Positions 9,005 through 17,724 are shown, counted from the first letter of the stretch. The stretch: DNA of 64,000 bases from Verrucomicrobiota bacterium (GCA_023428905.1 JAEYWP010000027.1:1-64000); one strand, 5' to 3'. The notes: generated from the sequence alone by a model not told the origin. Numbers and translations: made by a program.

Positions 9005-9032
9005 AAAAAAGCGGGGCTGACGGGCCCCGCTT
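9005..9032 (-). terminator. Intrinsic terminator downstream of the second rho
   Basis: A perfect 9-bp stem (9009-9017 with 9024-9032) and six-base loop is followed on the minus strand by six T (complement of 9005-9010). It lies 28 bases past the stop of the 9060-10259 rho. The remaining gap up to 8779 holds no further gene that I can support. Confidence 0.9.
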
Positions 9033-9059
9033 AGAAAGTGACGAGAGGATCCAGTCGCC

Positions 9060-10259
9060 TCAGCGGGCGATCAACTTCAGGAATTCTTCGTTAGTTTTGG
9101 TTTTCGAGAGGCGGGTGATCATCGTCTCGGTCGCTTCCTCGATCTTCTGCTGGACGAGTGCGCGGCGGAAGAAATGGATACCTTCCAGCTTTTTTGCATC
9201 GAGCAGGAGTTCTTCACGGCGGGTGCCGGAGGAGGCGATGTTGATGGCGGGCCAGAGGCGCATCTCGGCGCATTTGCGGTCGAGGACCAGCTCCATGTTC
9301 CCGGTACCCTTGAACTCCTGGAAAATCACGTCGTCCATCCGGCTGCCGGTCTCGACCAGCACGGACGCGACAATGGTCAGGGAACCGGCTTCCTCGGTAT
9401 TGCGCGCGGCGGCAAAAAGCTGCCGGGGTTTCTCGAGGGCGCGGACATCGAGGCCGCCCGAGCCGGTGCGGCCGGAGTTGCGGGCAGAGTTGTGTGCGCG
9501 GGCGAGGCGAGTGATGGAATCGAGGAAGAGAACGACGTCCCGGCCGGCCTCGACCAGGCGCTTGGCGCGTTCGATGCAGAGGTCGGCGACGCGGATGTGA
9601 TTGTCCAGTTGTTCATCATTGGACGAAGCCCAGATCTCCGCCGGGACGCTGCGTTTGAAGTCCGTGACTTCCTCCGGGCGTTCGTCGACCAGCAGGATCA
9701 TGACGTGACATTCCGGATTGTTTTCGAGAACGCCCAGGGCCATGTCGCGCAGCAGGGTGGTCTTGCCGGTGCGGGGCGGCGCCACGATCAAGCCGCGGGT
9801 GCCTTTGCCGATCGGGCAGAAAAGGTCGACCGTCCGCGTGGTCATGCGCCCGTCCTTCATCTCCATCTTTAGGTGTTCGTCCGGGGAGACGGTGGTCAGT
9901 GAGTTGAAGTCCATCTTGTGGCGACGCTCGTCGATCTCGAGCCCGTCCACCTTCTCGATGAACTTCATCTTGGGATTCGGAAATTTGCCCTCCGCCGGAT
10001 AGGCGGTGCCGGCCACCACACTGCCGGAGCGAAGCTTGAAGCGGCGAATCAGTTCCTTCGGCACGAAGGTGTCCGTCGGCCGGCGCTTCCCGGAACGGTT
10101 GAGCTCGATCAACTGTCCGTTGCCGCCCTTTTGGGTATCAATGTCGAGCACGCCTTCCACGCGGATCGTGTTGTCAGCGGGAGCCGGCTGCTGCGCCGGG
10201 GCGCTGCTGGGTGCCGCTGGGGACGGCGCCGCGGAAGAAGGGGCGGGGGAAGTTTCCAT
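9060..10259 (-). CDS. Second, divergent Rho factor (short paralogue)
   Basis: A 399-residue second Rho-type ATPase. Motor motifs are intact: Walker A APPRTGKT (160-167), DERPEEVTDFK (192-202), Walker B LFLDSITRLAR with Asp247, EKPRQLFAAARN, EFKGTGNMELVLDR and SGTRREELLL with arginine-finger residues 347/348. It lacks the helical Rho_N domain; a 30-residue Pro/Ala/Ser tail leads directly to the cold-shock-like domain. There the RNP1 aromatic pattern (GFGFLR in E. coli) is replaced by GNGQLIE (46-52). The primary RNA site therefore probably differs from the long Rho at 60-2189. It is followed by an intrinsic terminator. Divergent from acs with a 120-base spacer. Function as a terminator, helicase or specialised paralogue is not decidable here. 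Confidence 0.93.
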   Translation of the reverse strand: METSPAPSSAAPSPAAPSSAPAQQPAPADNTIRVEGVLDIDTQKGGNGQLIELNRSGKRRPTDTFVPKELIRRFKLRSGSVVAGTAYPAEGKFPNPKMKFIEKVDGLEIDERRHKMDFNSLTTVSPDEHLKMEMKDGRMTTRTVDLFCPIGKGTRGLIVAPPRTGKTTLLRDMALGVLENNPECHVMILLVDERPEEVTDFKRSVPAEIWASSNDEQLDNHIRVADLCIERAKRLVEAGRDVVLFLDSITRLARAHNSARNSGRTGSGGLDVRALEKPRQLFAAARNTEEAGSLTIVASVLVETGSRMDDVIFQEFKGTGNMELVLDRKCAEMRLWPAINIASSGTRREELLLDAKKLEGIHFFRRALVQQKIEEATETMITRLSKTKTNEEFLKLIAR

Positions 10260-10379
10260 GATATGAGCAATGCTAAAGGATGCGATAAGTCCCGAGCTTG
10301 ACGCTAAAAACGTCGAGCGAGATAAGAGCCACGAAAGCGCAGACGAGCGCAGCCCTAACCCCGAAAATCAGCCACAAAC

Positions 10380-12332
10380 GTGACGGACCAAACGATTACC
10401 TCAGTATCCCGAGAACACCGGGTTTTCAGGCCTTCGGCCGAGTTTCAACGCCAAGCAAACCTTGGGAGTTATGCCGCGTATAAGAGACTGTACGCCGAGT
10501 CTGTCAATAGCCCAGAGACGTTTTGGGACCGCCAGGCCAAGGAGCATCTTGTTTGGCGCAAGCCGTATAAGTCGGTTCTGAAGTGGGATGCGCCGCACGC
10601 GAAATGGTTTGTCGGGGGCAAGCTGAACGTGGCGGAAAACTGCATCGACCGGCACCTGGGCACCGCCCGCGAAAACAAGGCTGCCATCATTTTCGAGGGT
10701 GAGCCGGGGGACGTCCGCACCATCACCTACAAGCAACTGCACTTTCATGTCTGCCGGCTGGCCCATGTGTTCGAAAACATGGGCATCCAGGCGGGGGACC
10801 GGATTGCGATCTATATGCCGATGGTGCCGGAGGCGGTCATCGCCATGCTGGCCTGCGCGCGTATCGGAGCGGTGCATACCGTGGTCTTCGGTGGATTCAG
10901 CCCGGAGGCGCTGAAGGACCGTATCAACGACTGCCGGGCGCGTCTGGTGATCACCGCCGACGGCGGCTGGCGACGGGGCAAGATCATCGAGCTGAAGTCC
11001 GCCGTCGACAAGGCGGTGGAGCACACCCCGACGGTTCAGACCGTCCTGGTTCTCCGCCGCTGCGGCAACCCGATCGAAATGAAGGAAGGTCGCGATGTCT
11101 GGTGGCACGAGGCCTGGGAGGGCGCGCCGAATCAGCACAAGGCAAAGGCCTTCGACAGCGAGCATCCGCTCTACATTCTCTACACCAGCGGAAGCACCGG
11201 TAAACCCAAGGGCGTGCTGCACACCAGCGCGGGGTATCTCCTCGGCTGCAAGCTCAGTTCCCACTACATTTTCGACCTCAAGGAAAACGACCTGTATTGG
11301 TGCACCGCAGACATCGGTTGGGTCACCGGCCACAGCTACGTGGTGTACGGGCTGATGAGCAACGGCGCCACCATCTTCCTCTACGAGGGTGCGCCGAACC
11401 AGCCCGAGCCAGACCGCTTCTGGCGGATGATCGACCGCCACGGGGTGACCATCCTCTACACCGCGCCGACCGCCATCCGGGCGTTCATGCGCTGGGGCGA
11501 CAACTACGTCCTGCGCCACCGGCTCGATTCCCTGCGTCTGCTCGGCTCGGTGGGCGAACCGATCAACCCCGAGGCCTGGATGTGGTACCACACCATGATC
11601 GGAAAGAAGCGTTGTCCGATCGTGGATACGTGGTGGCAGACTGAGACCGGCTCGATCATGATCGCGCCCATCCCCGGGGTGGTGCCGCTTAAGCCCGGCT
11701 CCGGGACGCTGCCGTTCTTCGGGGTGGTGCCGAAGGTGGTTGACGACCAGGGCAAGGAAGTGCCGCGCGGCAGCGGTGGCAAGCTGGTCATTACCAAACC
11801 CTGGCCCTCCATGCTGCGCACGCTCTGGGGTGACGATGAGCGTTTCGAGAAGCAGTACTGGAGCGAATACCCCGGGATCTATTTCACCGGCGATGGCGCA
11901 CGGCAGGACAAGGACGGGTATTTCTGGATCGTCGGCCGGATCGACGACGTGCTCAACGTTTCCGGCCATCGCATCGGCACCGCCGAGGTGGAGAGCGCAC
12001 TCGTCTCGCATCCCGCCGTGGCCGAAGCGGCGGCGGTGGGACGCCCCGACGAGCTGAAGGGTCAGTCGCTGGTCTGTTTTGTCACCCTCAAGACGGGCCA
12101 GGAGGCGAGCGACAAGCTCAAGGAGGAGCTCCGTTCCCACGTCGGCCGGGAAATCGGATCCCTGGCGAAACCAGACTACATCCGTTTCGCCGCCGGCCTG
12201 CCAAAAACCAGGAGCGGCAAGATCATGCGCCGTATCCTCAAGGACATCGCCAGCGGCGGTGAAGTGAAGGGCGACACCTCCACGCTCGAGGACTTCTCCG
12301 TCGTTGCCAGCCTGCAGTCGCAGGAGGAGTGA
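10380..12332 (+). CDS. acs: Acetyl-CoA synthetase (AMP-forming)
   Basis: Activates acetate to acetyl-CoA through an acetyl-adenylate in the cytoplasm. The 650-residue length matches Acs. Motifs are YILYTSGSTGKPKGV (P-loop-like A3), VGEPINPEAW, DTWWQTETG (A5), YFTGDGARQDKDGYFW, GRIDDVLNVSGHRIGT (hinge) and SGKIMRRIL, with Lys614 as the conserved acylation-regulated lysine. The reading frame starts at GTG 10380; the N-terminal match to Acs homologues (SYAAYKRLYAES) begins soon after. It is convergent with the 12336-13089 gene, with only three bases between the stops. Confidence 0.97.
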   Translation: MTDQTITSVSREHRVFRPSAEFQRQANLGSYAAYKRLYAESVNSPETFWDRQAKEHLVWRKPYKSVLKWDAPHAKWFVGGKLNVAENCIDRHLGTARENKAAIIFEGEPGDVRTITYKQLHFHVCRLAHVFENMGIQAGDRIAIYMPMVPEAVIAMLACARIGAVHTVVFGGFSPEALKDRINDCRARLVITADGGWRRGKIIELKSAVDKAVEHTPTVQTVLVLRRCGNPIEMKEGRDVWWHEAWEGAPNQHKAKAFDSEHPLYILYTSGSTGKPKGVLHTSAGYLLGCKLSSHYIFDLKENDLYWCTADIGWVTGHSYVVYGLMSNGATIFLYEGAPNQPEPDRFWRMIDRHGVTILYTAPTAIRAFMRWGDNYVLRHRLDSLRLLGSVGEPINPEAWMWYHTMIGKKRCPIVDTWWQTETGSIMIAPIPGVVPLKPGSGTLPFFGVVPKVVDDQGKEVPRGSGGKLVITKPWPSMLRTLWGDDERFEKQYWSEYPGIYFTGDGARQDKDGYFWIVGRIDDVLNVSGHRIGTAEVESALVSHPAVAEAAAVGRPDELKGQSLVCFVTLKTGQEASDKLKEELRSHVGREIGSLAKPDYIRFAAGLPKTRSGKIMRRILKDIASGGEVKGDTSTLEDFSVVASLQSQEE

Positions 12333-12335
12333 CGC

Positions 12336-13089
12336 TCAGGGAGCGGCAGGTGCCCACGGCGGCGCCTGCTTCTCCGCGGCCGCCCGTGACGATGCTCCGG
12401 GCGGCGATCCCGTCCGCCGGTTGCCAGATCCACCCGTCCGCGGTGGACTGTCCGACGAAGGCGCGTCGGTGTTGCCGATCGAGGGCGTAACCGTGGCTCA
12501 GCCCCCAATAGATCACCTCCAGCATGCGGGCCTCCTTTGAGTCCGGCAGCTGCAGGATCTCCTCGCTCACGTGAATGCCGTGATTGAACAGCGCACACCG
12601 GTTGAGAACGGTGGTGAGTGCCTGCGCGCGTTCCGCCACCGGCACGCCGGGGTCGGCGAGGGTGCGGAAAGAGAGGTCGAGCGCCTGCGAGAGGCGGGGG
12701 GGGAGGCTCTTGCGCAGAGCCAGGACGCGTGCGGCGCTCGCCTGAAGACGTGTGTCGACCACCTCGATGGCGAGCCGGCCCTCGTCGGCGCGCTGCTTGA
12801 GGTCGCCGATCTCCCGGCTTTCGGCGCCGTATTTCTGTTTCAGCAGGTCGCGGCGCTCGCGCAGCTGTTCGGCGCGCGCTTGCAGGGCGATTTCCGAGGC
12901 GGCCAGGACGTCTTTTTCCCAGCGCCAGTCGGCCAGTAGCCGGGCATTCTCGTCGCGCAGTTTCGCCCAGGTCACGGCGAGTTGCTCGGTGGTCTGCAGC
13001 GGATCAGCCGCCGGCAGGGAACTCGACAGGATGGCGGCGACGGCCAGGCCCTTGAGTGGATGCGAGAGGAGTGAAGTCGGTCGGAGCAT
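12336..13089 (-). CDS. DUF3450-like TonB-system accessory protein, apparent single-base frameshift near the C-terminus
   Basis: Periplasmic protein with signal peptide (LKGLAVAAILSSSLPAAD), a long coiled coil (residues about 35-130) and a DUF3450-like C-terminal block (VLNRCALFNHGIHVSEEIL, MLEVIYWGLSHGYAL, GWIWQPADGIAARSIV). DUF3450 genes commonly accompany TonB/ExbB systems, which fits the next two genes. As read, the frame runs past its natural end into acs. Removing one C from the run at 12383-12385 gives AAAEKQAPPWAPAAP and a stop at 12336, just past the acs stop. The intact product would have 250 residues. The shift may be a real mutation or a base-calling error in a GC run. Confidence 0.72.
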
Positions 13090-13104
13090 GGGAAAGGACG
13101 GTGT

Positions 13105-14310
13105 TCACTCGATCGCGGTGGGAGAGCGGCGGGAAAGATCGGCGAAACGCACCCGCAGGGAGTCCGCGACGGGCCTGCCGCCGTCCAGGGCGGGGTAAAA
13201 ACGGAACGCCCTAATGGCCGTCAAAGCCTCGGTACTGAGCGGCCCGAATTCGTTGTCCTCGGGGCGAACATCGGTGACCCGCCCGTCCTGGTCGATCCCG
13301 AGCAACAGCACGCGGCGCAGGTCGTTCGGTGGAATCTGCTCCCGTTGGGCCTTCGGGATTGTCGTCCAGAGAGGCTTGGGTGGCAGCGTCTTGCCCCGGT
13401 TCTCGTTTTCGTATCCGGCGCGCAGGTACAGGTGGGCATCGTCAGTGCTCAGGACCATGTGCTTTTCGGAGGTGTTGGTGGCCAGTTCGCGCGTGCCGGA
13501 GTAGAGGTGGAGACGATAGGTTTGGAGGGTGTACCCGGGGGGGAAGCCGCCTTTGAAGACCCTCACCTTGCGCGGAACCGGGGTCAGTTCGTCGAGGGCC
13601 TGGGCATAAATCCAGTGAAACGTCTGGCCCGGTTTCGAAGGATCCAGGAAGTCAGCGATGATGACAAAGTAGGGTTCGGCCACCTTCATCGGGGCGGAGA
13701 CCTCGAAGGTCAGGTCGATCGCATCGAAGAGCTCATCCGCGAGTTCGCTGTACATCTCGGACATGTGGAAATCGGCATGGCCACCCGGGTCGGTGGCGAA
13801 GGCCTTATCCATCTCGCCCAGGGCGGCGGTAAGCTTCGGCGTGTCGTCCGGCTGGCCAATGCCACCGACGCCTCGGGCGGCCATGCTCATCGCGATCTGG
13901 ATCACCTTCTGTTCCGCCTGCGCGCGGATCATATCCTGGTTCATCTTCACATCGACCATCGAGTCGAACCACTTCCTCCGGGGATCGGCGGCGGGCGTGT
14001 AGGTGCGTTCGGCCTTGAGGCCGGCGACCGTCGCCAGCACGTCGCTGACCTTCACATCCGTGTCCATGCGGTACGCCACGGCCTGAGGGTAGGGGACGGG
14101 GCGCACCTCCCCGTTTTCCAGGACAAAGACATAGCCCCCCACGACGCGTTGGACGGGAAGGTGCTTTTCTTCCAGGCGCACGAGGAGATTCAAACCAACA
14201 AAGACGTGGTGCTGATCCGCGGCGGGAGGCGGGAGTGTCTCGCCTTCACCGCGGGCGCAGGCTGCCGCAAGGAGAAGCAGGCCGAGGCTCGTGGACGTGA
14301 GTTTTTGCAT
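13105..14310 (-). CDS. Exported protein with TonB-like C-terminal domain
   Basis: Protein of about 401 residues starting MQKLTSTSLGLLLLAAACARG, a signal peptide; the Cys near the cleavage site could make it a lipoprotein, though the lipobox is imperfect. The middle (residues about 100-310) is unrecognised, with mixed helix and strand and a conserved-looking YFVIIADFLDP segment. The last 75 residues (LLLGIDQDGRVTDVRP, STEALTAIRAFRFYPALDGGRPV) resemble the TonB C-terminal fold used to contact outer-membrane receptors. It lies between DUF3450-like and tonB genes, 15 bases from the former. Upstream in-frame codons exist to 14478, but the signal peptide supports ATG 14310. Confidence 0.78.
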   Translation of the reverse strand: MQKLTSTSLGLLLLAAACARGEGETLPPPAADQHHVFVGLNLLVRLEEKHLPVQRVVGGYVFVLENGEVRPVPYPQAVAYRMDTDVKVSDVLATVAGLKAERTYTPAADPRRKWFDSMVDVKMNQDMIRAQAEQKVIQIAMSMAARGVGGIGQPDDTPKLTAALGEMDKAFATDPGGHADFHMSEMYSELADELFDAIDLTFEVSAPMKVAEPYFVIIADFLDPSKPGQTFHWIYAQALDELTPVPRKVRVFKGGFPPGYTLQTYRLHLYSGTRELATNTSEKHMVLSTDDAHLYLRAGYENENRGKTLPPKPLWTTIPKAQREQIPPNDLRRVLLLGIDQDGRVTDVRPEDNEFGPLSTEALTAIRAFRFYPALDGGRPVADSLRVRFADLSRRSPTAIE

Positions 14311-14372
14311 GTGGAGCAGGGGAAAAGCGGGCGGGAAGTCGCGGGGCGGACTGGGAGGCCGGGGGGGACGGC

Positions 14373-15113
14373 TCATCGTGCTTCGAAGGGCGTGCCTGCC
14401 TGGTAGCGGACGGTGACGGGGAGCTGGACCCAGGACCGCACCGTCTTCCCTTTTCGGATGGCGGGTCTGAATTCCCAATCCGCGATGGCTTCGAGCAGGA
14501 GTTCGTCGTACGCGACGTCCTGCGACGACTGCAGCAGGTGCACGTTCTCCACCTGGCCGTTTTTGTTGACGACAAACATCAACATCACCCTGCGATTGGG
14601 CACGCGGGCGAGGTGCTCGCGGGTGACATTGGGTTTTTTCCGGTAGACGACCACCGGCCGCTGGTCGACCTCACTGCGGTCGTAGATGCGATCGACGTCG
14701 GCCGTCACCGTTTCGCGCGGGACCAGCGAGGCGGCGGCCAGGTTGAAGCGCGCGGAGATCCCGGGGCGGGCGAGGGGGGCACTGACGTCGATCGGTCGCA
14801 CCGGCGCCGGTTCGACCTGGATGCGGACCGCGGCGTCTTGAACGGACTCCAGCGGAAAGTGGAAGGGTGTGCCGATCGGCACACTCGCTGCGAGTTCCCG
14901 CCGCGGCGGAGGGGGCGGCAGATCGACCGGCGCAACCGCGGCCTCCAAGTCGTCGAACACGGGTGCGCTGTCGGGCGGCGCAGACTCATGCGATTTCGCG
15001 AGTCCAAAAAACAGGCCACCGGCGAGGACGAGGCTGCCCGCAACGCTGGCCACAGCACGGCCGATCGGGGCTGGCTCCGCCTCGAGCAAAACGGCGGATG
15101 AGGACCGTCTCAC
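14373..15113 (-). CDS. tonB: Energy transducer TonB
   Basis: Inner-membrane protein linking the proton-motive force to outer-membrane receptors. It has a short cytoplasmic N-terminus, one transmembrane helix (residues about 18-40, VASVAGSLVLAGGLFFGLA), a Pro-rich spacer (PVDLPPPPPRR) and a C-terminal TonB domain (VMLMFVVNKNGQVENVHLL, IADWEFRPAIRKGKTVRSWVQLPVTV). The length of 246 residues is normal. It is the first gene of a three-gene group with 13105-14310 and the DUF3450-like gene. ExbB and ExbD are not in the window. The 245 bases between it and the tRNA at 15359 show no feature I can name. Confidence 0.9.
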   Translation of the reverse strand: MRRSSSAVLLEAEPAPIGRAVASVAGSLVLAGGLFFGLAKSHESAPPDSAPVFDDLEAAVAPVDLPPPPPRRELAASVPIGTPFHFPLESVQDAAVRIQVEPAPVRPIDVSAPLARPGISARFNLAAASLVPRETVTADVDRIYDRSEVDQRPVVVYRKKPNVTREHLARVPNRRVMLMFVVNKNGQVENVHLLQSSQDVAYDELLLEAIADWEFRPAIRKGKTVRSWVQLPVTVRYQAGTPFEAR

Positions 15114-15358
15114 GGACGAAAACGATGAAGGTGAACGCAGAGCACAGCCGGATCGGCCGGGCCCAAGGGGTGGGTGAGGGAGCGTCCGCTAAAAACAGGG
15201 CGGCAAGGGGTCGCTGAACCGCGCTGGAAAGCAGGAAGACTGATCCCGGCCTGTCCTGGAGCCAAGCTCCGAGTCGCCAGAGCGGGACGGTAGTTCGTCT
15301 AATTATCGCACCTGCCAATTCGCCGCCGACGACACGCCGGCCGGAGAGGGAAAAGGCA

Positions 15359-15433
15359 TGGTGCCAGGGGGCGGGATTGAACCGCCGACCAAGGGCTTAT
15401 GAGTCCCCTGCTCTACCACTGAGCTACCCTGGC
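15359..15433 (-). tRNA. tRNA with CAT anticodon (elongator Met, or Ile2)
   Basis: A complete cloverleaf is readable: 7-bp acceptor GCCAGGG/CCCTGGC, D stem GCTC/GAGC, anticodon loop CTCATAA, T arm GGCGG/TTCAATC/CCGCC, and encoded CCA. A paired 1-72 position argues against initiator tRNA. The anticodon stem has an A-G mismatch at 31-39. CAT may be Met or a lysidine-modified Ile; the lack of C4-G69 and C5-G68 leans to Met. Confidence 0.93.
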
Positions 15434-15446
15434 AAAAGCCACTGCG

Positions 15447-15512
15447 CTGCTGTAACTTACGTTACTGCAGCACTTCTCTCGTCGACGTTTTATCAAGCGG
15501 TTTTATCAAACG
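15447..15512. promoter_or_regulatory. Dyad and 13-base direct repeat between glycosyltransferase and tRNA
   Basis: An inverted repeat of 10-base arms with one mismatch (15447-15456 and 15461-15470, four-base loop ttac) lies 14 bases upstream of the tRNA 5' end. Next to it a direct repeat with a 13-base period, GTTTTATCAA plus CG, occurs at 15487-15499 and 15500-15512. No T-run follows the dyad, so it is not an intrinsic terminator. Its role in tRNA promoter control or gene end is unknown. Confidence 0.4.
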
Positions 15513-15559
15513 AGAGAGGGCGACGGTGTACGATCCCTCGCAAATTTCCAGAAGATTTT

Positions 15560-16873
15560 TCAGCCACCCCCGGCAGGGTGCCCGGCGACCGTTTCAGTCC
15601 TGGTGGCATGCGACGCACCGCGGCGTTGTTCGCCGACAAACGCCTCGAGCTCTGCAATCGCCCGCGCGGGTCCGTTTTCCCGGGCGAGCTGGTCGCGGCA
15701 GCGGCGGGCCTGCTCGGCGTAGGCCGGGCTGCTGAGGATGCGCTGCACCGCTCCCGGGAGTTGTTCGGGCCAGCGTTTGCGGCTGATCCGGAAGCCGCAG
15801 CCCAGGCGCTCCACTTCCTTCCCGAAAAAGGTCTGATCTCCAATGTGGGGAACGACGATCTGCGGCACCCCGGCGTGGAGGACACTCGCGGTGGTGCCGG
15901 CCCCGCCGTGGTGGATGACGACGGAGGCATGGCGAAACAGCTGGTCGTGCGAAACCTTTCCCAGCACCCGCACGTGGGTCTCGTCACCCAACGCGGGAAA
16001 TTGGGCCCAGCCCCGCTGCACGATGATCTTCCGATGGCTGGGCCAGGCGCGGATGAAACGCTCCATCGCCTCACCCGGTTGCTCATAGACCATGCTTCCG
16101 AAGGTCAGCACAGGAACCTGTTCCCCCGCACAAAACGCGGTCAGGCTTTCCTCCAAAGCGGGGTCTTCCCGGGGTTGCCAGCGGCAATAGCCGGTGAAGC
16201 GAAACCTCGGGTCGATCTGCGCGCCGGGCGGACGCATCAAAGCCTCGGATACACCGACAATCACACGCTCGGCCGGAGCGGAAAAGAAGTGCCGGACCCT
16301 CGGCAGGCGCGCTGCCCGCAACTCCGCACGGGTGGCGTTGTTGATCACGCGGTCGACGAGCGCATTGCCGACTTTCCAAAGCCACCGGTTCCACGCCCGC
16401 CGGGCGCCGACCGGCAACCACTGCGGAGAGGGAATGTCCTCCGGCGGATAATCGGGCGAGGGGAGCACGTGCGGGGCAAACGCGAAGGTGGCAAAGGGCA
16501 CGCCGCGGCGCTCGGCGATCCCTTTGTTCATCGGGAAAAGGTACGACGACACCAGGAGGTCCGCGTCCGCCAGGGCGGCGTCCATGCGTGAAATCATGTC
16601 GGGAATGTGCGCTTTGGCGCCGACGTAGATCTCCCGCAGTTGGTAGATTGGCGTACGGATTTTTTGGAGCCGTCCCATCCAGTAGCTGAGGTCCGCCTGC
16701 TCCCAGTTGGGGCACAGGGGATAAAACTCCACCCCGGCCGCCTCAATCTCGGCACGGTAGTGCGGGATGGTCGCAAAGCGTACGGCGTGGCCGGCGTGTT
16801 GCATGGCCACGGCCAGGGCGATAATCGGATAAATATCCCCGGTCGATCCGTGCGAGGTGAGTATGACGCGCAT
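15560..16873 (-). CDS. UGT-like glycosyltransferase (GT1 family)
   Basis: GT-B-fold glycosyltransferase of 437 residues, similar in layout to sterol/macrolide glucosyltransferases. The N-terminus MRVILTSHGSTGDIYPIIALA is the acceptor-domain start with its GDIYP turn. The donor-binding region is HASVVIHHGGAGTTASVLHAG followed by PHIGDQTFFGKEVERLG, where His-Gly-Gly-Ala-Gly-Thr contacts the nucleotide-sugar phosphates. The substrate may be a sterol, hopanoid, carotenoid or other lipid; neighbours give no hint. ATG 16873 is chosen because it begins directly with the first strand. The downstream gap contains the tRNA. Confidence 0.88.
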   Translation of the reverse strand: MRVILTSHGSTGDIYPIIALAVAMQHAGHAVRFATIPHYRAEIEAAGVEFYPLCPNWEQADLSYWMGRLQKIRTPIYQLREIYVGAKAHIPDMISRMDAALADADLLVSSYLFPMNKGIAERRGVPFATFAFAPHVLPSPDYPPEDIPSPQWLPVGARRAWNRWLWKVGNALVDRVINNATRAELRAARLPRVRHFFSAPAERVIVGVSEALMRPPGAQIDPRFRFTGYCRWQPREDPALEESLTAFCAGEQVPVLTFGSMVYEQPGEAMERFIRAWPSHRKIIVQRGWAQFPALGDETHVRVLGKVSHDQLFRHASVVIHHGGAGTTASVLHAGVPQIVVPHIGDQTFFGKEVERLGCGFRISRKRWPEQLPGAVQRILSSPAYAEQARRCRDQLARENGPARAIAELEAFVGEQRRGASHATRTETVAGHPAGGG

Positions 16874-17102
16874 GCGATGGCAAAGGTGAGAGGACCTCAC
16901 GTCCCCGGGCGAGAGAGGTGCCGCAACGATTGAGCAACTTCGTGGGCTATCTACCCCATCTGGAACCGTTGGTTCGGAGCGGCCGCGCATTTCTTTCCCG
17001 TGCCCATGGATATCTCGGCGCCTATGGGAGGCGTGGAAAAAGGGCTTGCTAGTGCAAACATACGACAATAGCCACCTAGGCGTAACTACCCAGTCCCTGC
17101 GC

Positions 17103-17363
17103 ATGCGCCGTCTCCTCCTCCTCATCTCCCTGGCCGCTCTTCTGGCACCCGCCGCCCCCTTGAGGGATGATGCGCGCGTTGCGGTGGTACGTGCGCCTGC
17201 GCTCGGCCTCCAGCTGGCAGTGCAGGATGACGACGTCGCCCAGGCGCAGCAGATGTTGTCCAAGCGGCGGGAATGGACGAGGCCTGCGCCGCGCGTGTGG
17301 TCCTCCCGCCATGACGTGCGTTGGTCGGCGCGCTGGCAGGCCGCTCCGCGTTACGCGGTCTGA
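17103..17363 (+). CDS. Possible small exported protein
   Basis: An 86-residue open frame whose start MRRLLLLISLAALLAPAAP is a textbook signal peptide. The mature part is Arg/Ala-rich and without recognised motifs. It lies in the 527-base space between the glycosyltransferase and the TPR gene, the only sign of coding there. The upstream stretch 17040-17070 is AT-richer and could hold a promoter, but no consensus is convincing. In a GC-rich genome such frames arise by chance, so this is tentative. Confidence 0.35.
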   Translation: MRRLLLLISLAALLAPAAPLRDDARVAVVRAPALGLQLAVQDDDVAQAQQMLSKRREWTRPAPRVWSSRHDVRWSARWQAAPRYAV

Positions 17364-17400
17364 CGCGCCTGGCGCCGGTCATCCGACGGCGGCGCGTCGG

Positions 17401-17724
17401 TCACCAGGAGGTGTCGCTCAGCAGCGCCCGGAGCTCCTTTTCCGGGTCTTCGTGCTCCTGCTCCACGGCGAGCTTGAGCGCCTCCTGAAGTATCACACGA
17501 GCCTCGGTTTTTCTCCCCAGCTGCAGGTACAGTTTGCCCAGAAGGATGCGCGGCATCATCCAGTCCGCCTTCTTCTTCACGCAGTAGGCGTAGTGCTCAA
17601 CCGCGTCGGTGAAGCGCAACTCAGCCTCCAGTGCCTGGGCCAGGCTGAAGCGGAAAAGTTCGTTCTCGGGTTGCTTCGCCACCAGGGAGGCGAAGGTGTC
17701 GGATCGGCGCGCGGGTGTGGTCAC
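17401..17724 (-). CDS. Small TPR-repeat protein
   Basis: A 107-residue helical protein with tetratricopeptide-type pairs: ENELFRFSLAQALEAELRFTDAVEHYAYC and WMMPRILLGKLYLQLGRKTEARVILQEALKLA. No signal peptide is seen. It overlaps the start region of the gene before it: its ATG at 17724 sits in a 4-base ATGA overlap with the PP2C gene stop at 17721, so the two are translationally coupled. It probably serves as a scaffold or adaptor, perhaps for the phosphatase; that is inference from position. Confidence 0.8.
   Translation of the reverse strand: MTTPARRSDTFASLVAKQPENELFRFSLAQALEAELRFTDAVEHYAYCVKKKADWMMPRILLGKLYLQLGRKTEARVILQEALKLAVEQEHEDPEKELRALLSDTSW

Noticed and set aside
15377..16591. 404-residue frame on the + strand over the glycosyltransferase
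   Set aside because: Overlaps the clear GT1 gene on the other strand and the tRNA; no recognisable protein pattern.
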